A stretch of 64,000 bases of DNA, from assembly GCA_014925825.1 (NCBI GenBank), contig JACGCK010000091.1:122255-186254 (forward strand), in the 5' to 3' direction. The notes under the pieces were generated by a model. The model saw only the letters and a program-made list of their open reading frames with translations, was not told the DNA's origin and made no database searches. Position numbers and translations under genes: made by a program. Positions 1 to 11,122 of this stretch are shown here, piece by piece (the first letter of the stretch is position 1; each line of letters begins with the position of its first letter). Source of the DNA: Pholiota molesta. Taxonomy: Eukaryota; Basidiomycota; Agaricomycetes; Agaricales; Strophariaceae.

Positions 1-1959
1 GGGTGGTTGGCGGCGACGTCGGCTACCAGGGATAGACCTGAAATACAAATTGGAGGGGAAAAAATTATGTCAGTCAAGCATTAGTAGATTCATTGAATTC
101 CGTACCTAGCCCGCGCGTTGTGCCCGTTATAAAAAAGATGGTGGTGGTAGACTCCGCCATGGGTTGATGTGTAGTGGATACTCACCGCTCGGACGTGGTT
201 TATGTACTGTACTGCTCGGGTGGGAAAGAAGTGACCTTATTTATTTACTCCACGAGTAGACAGACCCGAGAATTTGTTATCGTTTCATGTAAATGATGTC
301 TTAGATTGAATAGCAGCATAACAAAGCGCAATCCATGGAAAGGGAGCGAGCGTTGCCAATGTAAGTCTGTATCCTGCTGTAGGATCGGAGAGCGGAACGA
401 CGCTCACGCGGGGCTATCAATATCGAGGAAATGCAAGACTGTCTGTAACTTTGGTCAATTCATCTGTACGATCAACGAGGAATCCTTGACATCGATGAGC
501 TGACCTCCATCAGATTCGCGCGCCGCAGCCACGATGCTGTCAACAAAAGGTACTTGCTGCAGCCCCTGATGGACGCGAGCCTCCCATTTGATGTATTCGG
601 CAAGGCTGCCAGAGGAATCCCGGGTTACGGCGTAATCGACTATACATCGAAATATGTTGAAAGCAAGCGATAAGTATTGAATATAAAAGCGTGCAAGAAA
701 GACTTGAGCATGTCGATTTTGACAGGTCCAGGTGACAAAGAAAAATATACTAGATGCAGAAATCCACGGACGAATGTTCATCAGCTACAACCACAATCAT
801 GCGAGTAGGGTGAATCACGTACTAAGCCACGCGTTCTCGAAAAGAGCCACGCGTTCTCGAAATGGATCTTTCGAGCCGTGCGTTGAGCGCCGCATTGCGG
901 GAGCAATAGAATGTGAAGTGTAGGAGCATATAGGGGGCAGCACGAAGACTTCCCCCAGCACACGTCACTGGCACATATTTAGGACAGTCACTTGCTCTCG
1001 GATGCCTGACCAGTGCATAGAGCTAAGGAAGCAACGCCAATGTGTACCAATCAGCGTTGGCAACTACCACGTCTACCTCCCTATGCTTTCCCCAATCTCC
1101 TGTGCAATCGCCTTATGTTCCCCTTCGCCCCGGGAGACGTACTGCGCAGCCACAACCCGCCCTGCCTGGGTATCGCTCGGCGATGTTTTGAGAGCTGCGG
1201 CACCGGAGAAGAATGTGTCGCGTGTGCCTGAGTAGATGAGAGCAGTAGTGTACTTGGAAGGCTAGATGTGAGACACGTCAGTGAATCTGGTCAAGGGCAT
1301 GGCGTAGCATCGCCTATGCCGCGCGTTGCGCCCCCTATAAAGAATATAGTGGTAGATGCCAGTCGAGTTTCGGGCTAGTATGAATCAACGTTAACGCGTA
1401 CACCAATTTAAACGTTGGTAATTACATACCACGTATACCTCCCCATGCTTTGCGCCAATCTCCTGTACAGCTGCCTTGTTTCCCCTGGCCCCTTGTCAAT
1501 GGGCTGCGCGCCTCTGCGTATATAAGAGCAGTAGATACGTGGCGGCGACGTCGGCGACTAAGGCTAGACCTGAATTACGACATGGATGTTACAGTCAATG
1601 GTTTTGATCAAAAGCAGAGACGTGGCACCTTGCCTTGCCTATGCCGCGCGTTACTTGCGCGCGTTACACAAATACTGTAGTTTCCTCGTAAAGAAATCGA
1701 TCATAACAGTTCTAGCCACTTGGATATGTGGTTTATTGACTGGCCGGTTTGGAATTGGTTTGGAGAGTCGATGAAAGAGATTGGTTTGGAGAGTCGATGA
1801 AAGAGTAAGTAACAAGTAAGTATTGAAAGAGTGGAAGTTGATGTAACTAAATATAGATGTGCCAATCCCGAGTCTCACGCATGCACGTGAGGGATTTGAC
1901 GTCGGCGATGATTTTGGCTGGTCAACGTCGTCTGCCATCTACTGTCCTTACTCTCCCCC
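1..1959. other. Gene-poor left edge with degenerate direct repeats
   Basis: I see no convincing coding exon here. The stretch holds imperfect direct repeats. A block starting near 1042 (GTGTACCAATCAGCGTTGG, then CCACGTCTACCTCC, then the CCAATCTCCTGT region) recurs near 1397 with about 355-bp spacing. A third partial match, GGCGGCGACGTCGGC followed by TAGACCTGAA, lies at both 8-45 and 1541-1573. The phrase GCCGCGCGTTG/A also recurs near 115, 1318 and 1642. Two short exact tandem duplications are also present: about 20 bp at 826-865 and 26 bp at 1754-1805. This looks like decayed promoter or repeat material upstream of the CFEM gene. Confidence 0.6.
1754..1805. repeat. Exact 26-bp tandem duplication
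   Basis: Two identical, adjacent 26-bp units beginning ATTGGTTTGGAGAGTCGATG occupy 1754-1779 and 1780-1805. The perfect identity suggests a recent slippage or duplication event. It lies about 150 bp upstream of the CFEM start codon, within the likely promoter region. Confidence 0.9.
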
Positions 1960-2731
1960 ATGGCCTCCCTCTACTTCCGTCTTTTCCTGGCCCTCGCCCT
2001 CGTCCTCGGCCTTACCAGCCATGTCTATGCTCAAGGCGGTGGCTCTAGCGTCGACGCCAGCGATCTCCCCTCTTGCGCCCAGCCTTGTGCCCAGACTGCC
2101 GCGGCTGCGGTGAATTGTGCGCTGTACGTTTCTAGCCTTCGTTCCTGTTATTATCGTGTCTCTTATTTATGTCACCTCCTCCAGTACGGACACTGCTTGC
2201 CTTTGCGCTCATAGCGAGTTCACGAGTTCGACGGAGTCTTGCGCCGATAGCGGGAACACATGCGGGGTCGAGGATCGTAGCTCGGTCGCGGGTGTGCTCA
2301 GCGCCATGTGCTCTTCCCGTACGTTCCTCGAATCATAACCCTCTCCGCCCCTTCTCAGCATCCTTGTCCCCTACACAGAAACCACCACCACCTCCTCTTC
2401 GACCTCCACCTCCGCTTCGACCTCCACCACGGCATCGTCGACCAGCTCCCAGGCCACCTCCACCTCCGCTGCGCCAAGCTCCACGAGCAGCAGCACTACC
2501 GCCACTCCTGCAGCCGCACCGGCGCCGTCCACCACCCTCACCCGCGCCACTGTCAACACCAACACGCTCCTCACGACGGCCCCCACCGGCAGCACCTCGG
2601 TCGTCGTGCAGACCGTGGTCCTGCCGCAGACGTCTGCGCTCGACTCCGGCGCGCTGCAGGTGGGCGGCGGTGTGGGTGTGTATGCGGTCCTGCCGGTGGT
2701 CCTCGCTATGGCCGGCGGGCTGTTGCTATAG
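1960..2731 (+). CDS. CFEM-domain, GPI-anchored cell-wall/plasma-membrane protein
   Basis: Three exons (1960-2123, 2185-2318, 2379-2731), about 216 aa. Residues 1-24 form a signal peptide (hydrophobic LFLALALVLGL, then VYAQ). Residues 34-98 are a CFEM domain with all eight cysteines (39, 43, 53, 60, 62, 74, 81, 97) and an Asp at 57 in the TDTACLC motif, the usual position of the haem-coordinating Asp. Residues about 100-190 are Ser/Thr-rich, and the protein ends in a hydrophobic segment (VLPVVLAMAGGLLL), as in GPI-anchored proteins. CFEM proteins sit at the fungal surface and act in haem/iron capture, adhesion or as effectors; which applies here cannot be told. Both introns are GT-AG (GTACGT donors) of about 60 bp and keep the frame. 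The domain assignment is firm; the role is inferred from the family. Confidence 0.93.
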
Positions 2732-4644
2732 GGACTCCAGCCACAAGTGGTACCCGCCGTCGGTCATTGCGTCCGGTGTGCGTCTCGTTCGAGACGCCTC
2801 GTTCAGTGTCCTCGTCCTCGTCGTCTCAACTCCTTTGTCACTGCTATTCCACTATTCGCTCGTTACCCCACCCGCTCTTTTACGCTTCCACACGGTGCCC
2901 ACCGCCTACACTCGCACTAATAACCGCAACCCTCCCAATAATTCGCATACCCCACAAAACGCCCTCGTCGTCTCCGCCGCGTGCTCCCTCACATGCAGCG
3001 CCGTATACCCCTCACGTTCCACTTGTGTTTCTGGTCCTTTTATTATCATCGCTATCTAGCATTTCGCTCGCGCTTGCATCGGTCGCACCTTTGGGCTTTC
3101 TTCGTCGTCGCTGCTTCCACCCGGACTTTTTTCACCTCCACGTATTATCTCGTCTACGTATACGTATATCGCATTGACTGCTTGAAATGATAGCGTAGTG
3201 GATCTGGCTGTGCGTGCGTGAACATGAATTGACCTAAAATGGTACCAGCGCTGTGGTATAGCAGCGGCCCCGCTCAGCGCTGGTGTTCTGCAGGGTCGAT
3301 GGTGGTTTCTTGGTGCGTGCGTTGATGGATTTTTTGTTTCCCGTGTGCGGCGCCTTGACGGATGACGTTTTGGACAATGTATGGCGCATTACTGCATTGC
3401 GTGCGCCGTGTAATGTTGAGTTGCGCTTTGAGAGCGCTGTGCGTGCATCTCTAAGGGGTCTCCCTGTGCTTTGACGTGCACTTCGACGCGTCGAGCGCTA
3501 GCGTACATGAGGGTGTTTAATGGGCATATAAGAACTTCCGAATGGCTTTGTGTGAGGTTTACTATTAATTTTGACGCGTACAGAGCGGGATACTTATTCG
3601 ACGGGTCTCTTGCTCACGTAAACGTGCATTTTGCGTGTTTTGACTTGAGCTTTGAAAGCGCTTTGCGAGCATCGGCAAACTTTGGGTGCATCTCTAGAGA
3701 TTCTCTGCATTTTAACGTGCACTTGATCTCGTCGCGCACTAGCGTACATGCGGGCATTTGATTGGCATATAAGAACTTTCGACAGATTCTGTGTAAGGTT
3801 TACTGAAAACTTTTTGACAAATACAGAGCGGAATACTGATTCGATGGGTCTATTGCTCTTATTATATTTGCGCGGGGTTATTTTCACGGGAGGTCTGCGA
3901 ACCTGTGCTTCGACTCGCACAAAATCAGGCCCTCAGAGACATCCAGACAATTCTGCCTGATATGTTTGATGTATGGAAATTATTTGAGGTAAATTTTGCG
4001 AGTTCATTTTGAGCGCAGCACCGTTGTCAGTTAGACTCAGATTAGTAGTCAAATGTGGTCCAAAGACTGAAAATGGTAGGCTCAGCGATACAATACCTAG
4101 CCTTTGTGCGCGTGTTGTGGTTAAGGAGCAGTTTGAGATATAGAGTATACATACGCGAATGATCTTCCGTTCTCCCTTCCTTTTTACCCAGGCGCTGATT
4201 TTTCACGGTCTTTTGAGCAGCATCTGACATGCGTTGCGCAGTCAAGTGTACACCAGGCGACTGCACGTAATTAGCACATCAAAGGATAGTTGCCCGTTTA
4301 GCAGTACGCATACCGTCTAACCGGAGATTTTTATATTACTGAGAAAAGGAGACAGAAGCCGACGTCGTTGTTGCGATAGCGAGAATCAAGATTAGATGAT
4401 GGTTGGATGATGGGATATTGGGTCGTCATCGCAGTTCCAATAATACTCAATGTGAGCTTGAAGTGCTTTTTCTCAGCTGCCAATGTCGCCATACGATCCC
4501 TGAGAAATGGATTGGTGAGCACTCAATGTAAATGGATCAGAATTCACAGCGCGTTGTGTTTTTACATATAATCGTACTACCCAGACGACCCAATCTCCCC
4601 ATCTACCCTCCACGCACATCCCATAGAATCCAATCCAACAACTG
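2732..4644. other. Intergenic region with imperfect repeats
   Basis: The first part (2732-3190) is a pyrimidine-rich probable 3' untranslated region of the CFEM gene. From about 3420 there is a diverged direct repeat, listed separately. From about 4049 to the ATG at 4645 the sequence is the 5' flank of the ABM gene and is repeated at 6218-6836. I see no further coding exon. Confidence 0.6.
3422..3862. repeat. Diverged direct repeat of about 200 bp
   Basis: Segment 3422-3612 matches 3648-3862 in order. Shared blocks are GAGAGCGCTGTGCG/GAAAGCGCTTTGCG, GTGCATCTCTA, AACGTGCACTT, AGCGTACATG, GGCATATAAGAACTT, GAGGTTTACT/AAGGTTTACT, TACAGAGCGG and GGGTCTNTTGCTC. The spacing is about 240 bp with small indels. 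No protein is conserved between the copies, so this is non-coding repeat sequence. The internal CATATAAGA could serve as a TATA-like element, but no gene start follows. Confidence 0.75.
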
Positions 4645-5457
4645 ATGTCGAGCCAACCTGAAGGTGTGTATACCAGCCCTCCATCGACGCACACGCCCGA
4701 GCGCTAACAACGCCCCCACCACAGTCGCCGTCGGCATCCTCGCGCCTGTCGTGGCCAAAGCCGGCCAAGAAGCCGCGCTCACCGCGTTCCTCAACGCCGG
4801 GTACGACCTCGCGCTCACCGAGCCCGCCACCGCGCACTGGTTCGCGCTGCAGTACACCGCCGTCGCCGACGTCGCTGTCCCTGCCGCGCCGGGCGGCCGC
4901 ACGACCTTCGCGATCTTCGACACGTTCGCGGCGCCCGCGGGGCGCGCGGCGCACCTCGCGGGCCCAATCGCGGCGGCGCTGATGGCGAACGCGGCGGCGC
5001 TCCTGGACGGCGCGCCGGAGATCGGGGCGGTGGACGTGCTGGCGAGCGTGGTGCGCGCGGCGGGCGCGGGCGCGGGGCGCACGGCGGGGCTGAGCGTGGG
5101 GCTGCGGGTGCTGTTCGAGGCGCAGGAGGGGAAGGCGGACGCGGTCAGCGAGTTCTTGGTGGTGAGTGGCCTCGCTGGACGCTGTGCTTTGTGTGTGCTG
5201 ACGTGGGCGTCTGCTCCGTGAATTAATTATAGGGTGCGCGCAAGCTCGTTTTGGAGGAGCCCGAGACGCCTGTGTGGTACGCCATCCGGTACCCTGGGAC
5301 CAACAAGTTCGGCATCGTGGACTTCTTCTCGAGCGAGCAGGGGAGGAACGCGCATTTGACGGGCAAGGTCGCCGCAGCGCTGTTCGCTTCCGTAGATGAA
5401 CTGCTTACTGGTACTCCCGATCTGGTGAAAGTCGACGTCGTAGCGGCGAAGGTCTGA
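4645..5457 (+). CDS. Two-domain ABM-like dimeric alpha/beta-barrel protein, copy 1
   Basis: Exons 4645-4663, 4725-5161 and 5233-5457 encode about 226 aa. Two tandem domains resemble the antibiotic-biosynthesis-monooxygenase (ABM)/dimeric alpha-beta barrel fold. Domain 1 is about residues 8-105 (VVAKAGQEAALTAFL...HWFALQ...TTFAIFDTF...RAAHLAGP). Domain 2 is about 120-226 (VLFEAQEGKADAVSEFL...VWYAIRYPGTNKFGIVDFF...RNAHLTGKVAAAL). Each has the W-[FY]-A...F-x-I-[FV]-D-x-F...AHL-x-G pattern of these small proteins. In other organisms they oxidise quinone-like substrates or have unknown roles; the substrate here is unknown. There is no signal peptide, so it is probably cytosolic. The first exon encodes only MSSQPE plus one base. 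Exon 2 is extremely GC-rich and Ala-rich compared with exon 3 and the introns. Paralogue at 6837. Confidence 0.88.
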
Positions 5458-6836
5458 ACGGAACGCAAGGTCGTCAAAGGCGTTCGCGTCGAGGGACAGG
5501 AAGAGTAGAGTTATAAACATAATGGTCCCGTAAACGCACACATGTCACATGGGTACATCCATCGGTCACAACAGAGATGTCACTTAGTTATAAACTATTT
5601 TTCTGTGCCATCCAATCTGTATTTATTTAGTTTATATAGGGCCAAGAAAGATGTCCCGCACATTTCGCGCACTCATCTTTCAGACTTTCAGTGTGTTCGG
5701 CGACTCCGGCAGCCGGCAACTCTAACAGTCATGATCAGTTATTTTTCGAGCTTACAATACAAGAATCGCTCAAGCTTCAAAAATTCTTCCATATATATAA
5801 GCTCTATATACTTCTTTAAATATCTTCATGGTGAATTCGAAGGAAACTGGTGGTCGTGGAAAGCATACATGTAGCAGGTACACCATCGTGCCGTTCTGCA
5901 TGTTATGATGTGTGACAGCTATGTCACTCATCAGTCATCCTCCTCCTTTGCAATAATAACAGTTGGGCGGCAAGACTTTTTGGCCCAGAAGATTTGACAT
6001 AATAATCAGAGCTTAGAGTACTGTAATAGAAGGAGCTAAGTGGTATTAGAACGCTGTATGAGTAGAATTAGCCATAATTATATTTTTGGCATATGTGACC
6101 AATATGTCACTCCCGCATCAATAACCGACTACGCACAAACGTCTATATATCTAAATCCCGCACAACCACGCACACCATGCACAGGCACGCACGGGCACGC
6201 ACATTTACCCTGTCCCAAGTCAAATGTGGTTCAAAGATTGAAAATGATCGGCTCAGCGATACAATAGCCTTTGTGCGTGTATTGTGTTCACGGAGCCAAC
6301 ACGGAGCGGTTTGAGATATAGAGTAGACATACGCGAAGGATCTTCCATTCTCCCCCAGGCGCAAATTTCTCACGGTCTTTTGGGCAGGATCTGACATGCA
6401 TTGCACACTTTCGTGCATAGTTGCACGTCAAGTGTATGCCAGGCGACTGCACATAACTAGCACATCAAAAGATAGTTTAAGTTGCCCGTTTAGCAGTAGG
6501 CGACCTTTCATATTACCGAGAAATTGAAATTGAAGCAGACGCCGTTGTTGCGATAGCGGGAATCAATATTAGATGATGGTTGGATGATCGGATATCGGGT
6601 CGTCATCGCAGTTCCGAATAATACGCAATGTGAAGTTAACTACATACCTTTTCTCAGCTATTAAGAGCGCCATACGATCTTTGAGGAATGGATTGGTGTG
6701 CAGGCAATGTAAAAGGAATCAGAATTCACAGCGCCTAGGGCTTTTACATATAACCAGACGAGTACTCCCCAGACGACCCAAATCTTGCTCATCTACCCAT
6801 CTTCGCACATCCTACAGAATCCTAATCGAACACCTA
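5458..6836. other. Intergenic, AT-rich then duplicated promoter
   Basis: Positions 5458-5545 are the 3' flank shared with the second copy. About 5550-6215 is AT-rich unique sequence with no exon I can support. About 6218-6836 is the duplicated 5' flank of the second ABM gene, including the GGTTCAAAGATTGAAAATG-type block found also at 4060. Confidence 0.6.
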
Positions 6837-7672
6837 ATGTCGAGCCAACCTGAAGGCATGTATACTAGCTCTACCCCGACGCACATGCCCAAGCGCTAAC
6901 AACACACCCACCACAGTCGCCGTCGGCATCCTCGCGTCCGTCGTGGCCAAGCCCGGCCAAGAAGCCGCGCTCACCGCGTTCCTCAACGCCGGGTACGACC
7001 TCGCCCTCACCGAGCCCGACACCGCGCACTGGTTCGCGCTACAGCACACCGCCGTCGCCGACGTCCCTGCCGCGGGCGGCGCCACGACCTTCGCGATCTT
7101 CGACACGTTCGCGGCGCCCGCGGGGCGCGCGGCGCACCTCGCGGGCCCGATGGCGGCGGCACTGATGGCGAACGCGGCGGCACTCCTGGACGGCGCCCCA
7201 GAGATAGGGGAGGTGGACGTGCTGGCGAGCGTGGTGCGCGCGGCGGGCGCGGGCGCGGGGCGCACAGCGGGGCTGAGCGTGGGGCTGCGGGTGCTGTTCG
7301 AGGCGAAGGAGGGTAAGGCGGACGTGGTCAGCGAGTTGTTGGTGGTGAGTGGCCTTGCTGGTTGGTGGGGGCTTGTGCTCCGATCCGAGCGCGGGCGACG
7401 CTATGCTTCGTGTGTGCTGACGTGGGCGTCTGCTCCTTGGTTAACAGGGTGCGCGCAAGCTCATTTTGGAGGAGCCCGAGTCGCTTGTGTGGTACGCCAT
7501 TCGGTACCCTGGGACCAACAAGTTCGGCATCGTGGATTTCTTCTCGAGTGAGCAGGGGAGGGATGCGCACTTGACGGGCAAGGTCGCTGCATCGATGTTC
7601 GCTTCCGTAGGTAAACTGCTCACTGGTACTCCTGATCTGGTGAAAGTCGACGTCGTAGCGGCAAAGGTCTGA
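6837..7672 (+). CDS. Two-domain ABM-like dimeric alpha/beta-barrel protein, copy 2
   Basis: Paralogue of the gene at 4645 with the same three-exon structure: 6837-6855, 6917-7344 and 7448-7672, about 223 aa. Both ABM-like domains are intact, and the protein is three residues shorter after the first W-F-A-L-Q motif. The first intron appears to start with GC (GCATGT at 6856), where copy 1 has GTGTGT at the identical place. Without removing it the reading frame fails, so I infer a GC-AG intron. The second intron (7345-7447) is longer than in copy 1. Function is as for copy 1: a small cytosolic barrel protein, possibly an oxygenase, substrate unknown. The open reading frame on the opposite strand is a by-product of very high GC content. 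Confidence 0.85.
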
Positions 7673-7817
7673 ACGGAACGCCAGGTGGTCAAAGGCGATC
7701 GCGTCGAGGGGACAGGAAGATTAGAGTTATAAAAATAACAATTGTCCCCACATGTCACATGGTTTCATGTTCAGAGGTTCAAAAACAAAGACCTCATGCA
7801 ACTTGCTTTCTACTACT

Positions 7818-9761
7818 ATGTCGACCTACTTCTACTTCCTCATCCTACCATCAGAACTGCACATCAAGATCCTCTCGAACCTCGATGCAGTTTCTCTCGT
7901 TTCTTGTGCGATGGTAAAGCCGGTTTCTTTCGAGTTTCTTGCAACATCTTCCGAAGAGGGGCGACTAACTTGGAACGAACGGGCGCACAGACATGCACAT
8001 ACTTCTACGATAGCTTCAAAAACTCTTCTGAGCTAAATTATATCATTGAGCTTTACCTCAACGGCCTCAAGGATGCTGGAACATCTACCCCTGCCGCAGA
8101 CTCCCTCGCACTCCTTCGGCGTCGTCGCGAGGTATGGTTGTCCCTGGAATGGAGTAAACATGTCGCCTTCGAAATACAACACGATGATGATGTATACGAC
8201 CTTGTTGGAGGCGTATTTGCTCACATAAACAAGGGAAACCTTGAAATTGTACGGCTACCTAATTCGAGGAACAACAATGGACATACCGATCGAAGAGATT
8301 TGAACGGGACTGTGATTTCATGCCTCACGATGGACCCGACACAAGATCTCATAGTGTTGCTCGAGGATGTCCAGGGGTGAGCAGCAGCATCTTGACCTCG
8401 GTATGGTGCAATCTTGACCAACTTTGTAGCTTACCTTCAACATCGGATTATGCTGTCGCGCGCATTCACATTCGCGCCATATCTGTTGATATCCCACATC
8501 CATTGGCGCTGTGGAACTCATTGGAGTACAATATCGGCTTCATTGTAGATCCCATTCTTCAAATTGCACATAATATTTTGGCCCTTTCTTTTGGGATCGA
8601 TGATGAAACACGAACAGTGATATGGGATTGGACTACATCGGAACTCTTACTGGTGTGCCGTATCTTATGCCAGTTGCAACATATTTTGATGATTCACGAA
8701 TGGCGTAGGACTCTGATATTTCTTTTGATCATTCATTTCAACTCCTTGATTCCACACACCTTTTATCCACCTGTTCAGACTACTCGGGATCGATCCGGCT
8801 GTACAAACTCGAGCGATCTCGCTCAGTTGAAAACAGCCCAGCAGTCCATCTTGCTACCCTTCGCCCTCCTTCCATATTGTCTTACAGCGACTGTAAGATC
8901 CTCAAAATCACCATGAAAGCTGGACCAATCCTAGCGCATCCGCTTCCAAACGCGCCATTCATGACAAACGACGAGGATCGCTTGCATGTATTTTGGATAA
9001 CATATTGGCATCAGAATTGTTATCCGGATGTAGGATGTGCCTCTATGTTCGTGCACCAGCGTGTGCTCACAAACTACATCTCGCGACACGCCTCACGCGG
9101 AGGTCCGCCTCTGGACATCCCATGGGCGGAGTGGGGGCCGTTGAACACGTGCTTCATGTTCCCTAGGAATGGGCGCGGCAACAGCCATACGAGAAGGCGA
9201 GTTCTATGTGCACCGTGCCTTGTCCTCGCTCGGCTGAAGCTTGAATCTCTCCCAATGTTATATAGACATGTCCACGGACAGTGTGTCGTTTTTTGTCACA
9301 AATCCTCAAGGGCCTCATCGTCCGCATCCATCGAAATCCTTGATTTCTCTCTGGCGGCCACATTTTCTGTCAAGCGCCACCTTTCAATGCTGCCGGCTTC
9401 TTCAAAAAATGACAACTGGGAATTTCGGTTGTCAAATCATATCGAAGCCACTAAAGGAAACTCGCTAGTATGTGATCACCCTTTTTTCGAGGATGATATC
9501 TGGACGTGTCTTCCGTATGTGTGTATTACACGAGACCTCAAGCAGAAATACACGGAGTTTATGGTCCATGCAGACGGCGTTGTCGGCGTAAAGGTACGTT
9601 CAAAACTTCCTTCCTATTCAAACTCTATTTTTGGGTTGTAGCGGTTGGCATTTTAAAAATTTCAGCGCCTATCTAACTGAACTAAGCTAACTTGTTAATT
9701 CCTGCCGTGTTTACAGGTGAACAATGATGAGAGTCTTTCTTCGCACGTATATACCATCTAA
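7818..9761 (+). CDS. F-box protein (Agaricomycete-specific family)
   Basis: Five exons (7818-7913, 7991-8376, 8430-8652, 8709-9593, 9717-9761), 544 aa. The N-terminus carries an F-box (LPSELHIKILSNLDAVSLVS, residues about 10-29), followed by Y-x-I-E-L and L-L-R-R-R-R-E-V-W motifs. Later conserved stretches are DLNGTVISCLTMDPTQDLIV, SGSIRLYKLERS, NDEDRLHVF, FVHQR and HVHGQ, as in a large mushroom F-box family with a WD/beta-propeller-like body. F-box proteins recruit substrates to SCF (Skp1-Cullin-F-box) ubiquitin ligases; the target is unknown. I chose the ATG at 7818, just before the F-box, although an in-frame ATG at 7752 exists. The segment translated from about 9165-9260 is less conserved-looking and may contain a small additional intron. 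Confidence 0.85.
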
Positions 9762-9949
9762 TTAAAAGAATGTACTTAACACCGATCTCAACAGCGGCAC
9801 GAATGGTGGACGGTGATGTGTTAGTTGTCTCTTAACAACATGACGCTCTGATTTTATTTACCGCGTTGGCTATCCGCCACATGGATGGATATGGTTTTTA
9901 CATGATTATTTGGCGATACTTGGGAGCGTCGTATGTTCTGTCCTATCTT

Positions 9950-10980
9950 CTACGTTTTCCTTCGTTGTGCAGCGAGTGTAGAGGTGGGCGATGACCGGGG
10001 CATGGAGGAGGTAGTCGGGTCTCGGGGATAGCCGTGGGTAATAGTCGGGATGAGCGGAGCCAGCGTGCCGGCGGCCCCTGCAGCTCATCCTGTTCGCCTT
10101 CCTTCTGACCATTGCCTTTCGTTCGTTTCTCTGTTCATTCCCATAAGTGATCTGCCGACACTCTCTTCGCAGAGCCTTCTGTCTATAGATGTACGACCTC
10201 AAAACGATCGACACACCTGCGAGGAACCCAAGGACTAGGCAACCCCGAAGCAGGCACTTTGCGATGATGAATGTCGTCACGTCTGAGTTCGAGCTCATCC
10301 ACACTCCATGGAATCTTGTGCTGGATGGTAACGATCGATGAGGTTCGAATGGGATGAGCGCGACCATTGCGGGCTCTCCTGATTGTGCATGACGCCACGC
10401 TGCGCAGAATAGGCGGTCGACGAGCATCTGGCGCAGACACGTCGCCCCATTCGCGCTTACAGTGGACACTGGGGCCTGAGGCCTGAGGTGGTACGTTATC
10501 GATTCTTCTACGTACAGGGCGGGAAGATGACTTATCGCTTTAGATAGTGCCTTCGTCCCTGCCTCTGCCCTCTGTGCTGCCACCCAGTCGCATGACCCTC
10601 TAACACCACCGCTCGGCGATCTCTAATGGCTGCTCCTGTCCTTCTCCGCCCATGAAGCTGCGCTCGGTGTTCAACGGAAGATTGCCTACACCGTCAGCTA
10701 CCTCGCGGCGCAGGGCATGATACGGGCATGCATGGCATGCTGCTCAAGCGTTTGTATGTAGTGACACGTAGGGAGCTGGATGTCGCCCCGGCTCACTTCC
10801 GGCCCCGGTGTAGTCCTCCTCGACATATACGCGCTTGGTCGCATGCCCCCGATGTGTCGTGCACCCCAACGACGATGATCTCCTTCGCCAGGCGCGTGCG
10901 GCCTTGTGAGTTGATGGCTGTTGCGGCTTTCGGGAGGTCGGCGGGCGGGGTCATGGATGTAGAACTTTAGACGCTCGTCG
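9950..10980 (+). pseudogene. Decayed partial copy of the importin-beta gene (left arm)
   Basis: Nucleotide similarity to the importin gene at 47.6-49.75 kb runs in order. Positions 9960-10440 match its 5' flank, exon 1 and exon 2 (for example GGATGAGCGGAGCCAGCGTG versus GATAAGCGGAGCCAGCGCGC). Positions 10440-10740 match the start of exon 3, ending at CTCGCGGCGCAGGGCATG. Positions 10800-10960 match exon 5 (ATGATCTCCTTCGCCAGGCG, the equivalent of residues MVSFDWR). Most of exon 3 and exon 4 are missing. Stops and frameshifts are frequent, so it cannot encode a protein. Remnants of introns show DNA-level duplication. Confidence 0.85.
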
Positions 10981-11122
10981 AGTGCGTTTTTCCTTTCCTT
11001 TTCATGCGACACCTGCTGATGGTAATGCGAATAGCATTGGATGATTCATTGTTCGCTTGCTGTTACTTACTGCCAGCGCTTTGCCGTCCTTATTCTAGCG
11101 CTGTAAGAGCCCGAGCCCTCCA

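Larger units (their letters stand above)
4049..7750. repeat. Tandem segmental duplication of about 1.5 kb (ABM gene plus flanks)
   Basis: Unit A (about 4049-5545) and unit B (about 6218-7750) align through the promoter (GTCAAATGTGGT...CAAAGA at both left ends), all three exons and both introns of the ABM-like gene, and the 3' flank. The start codons are 2192 bp apart. The material between the units (about 5550-6215) is AT-rich and unique. Flank conservation shows duplication at DNA level, not retrocopying. Confidence 0.92.

Noticed and set aside
2169..3059. 296-codon proline/arginine-rich plus-strand frame over the CFEM gene
   Set aside because: It is an alternative frame of the Ser/Thr-rich exon 3; the proline runs are the shifted reading of ACC/TCC repeats.
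4603..5082. Long minus-strand open frame (159 codons), with a sister at 6834-7265
   Set aside because: It lies opposite the GC-rich exon 2 of the ABM genes. High GC suppresses stop codons on both strands, the translation is Ala/Pro-rich low complexity, and the plus strand has clear domain motifs and splice sites.
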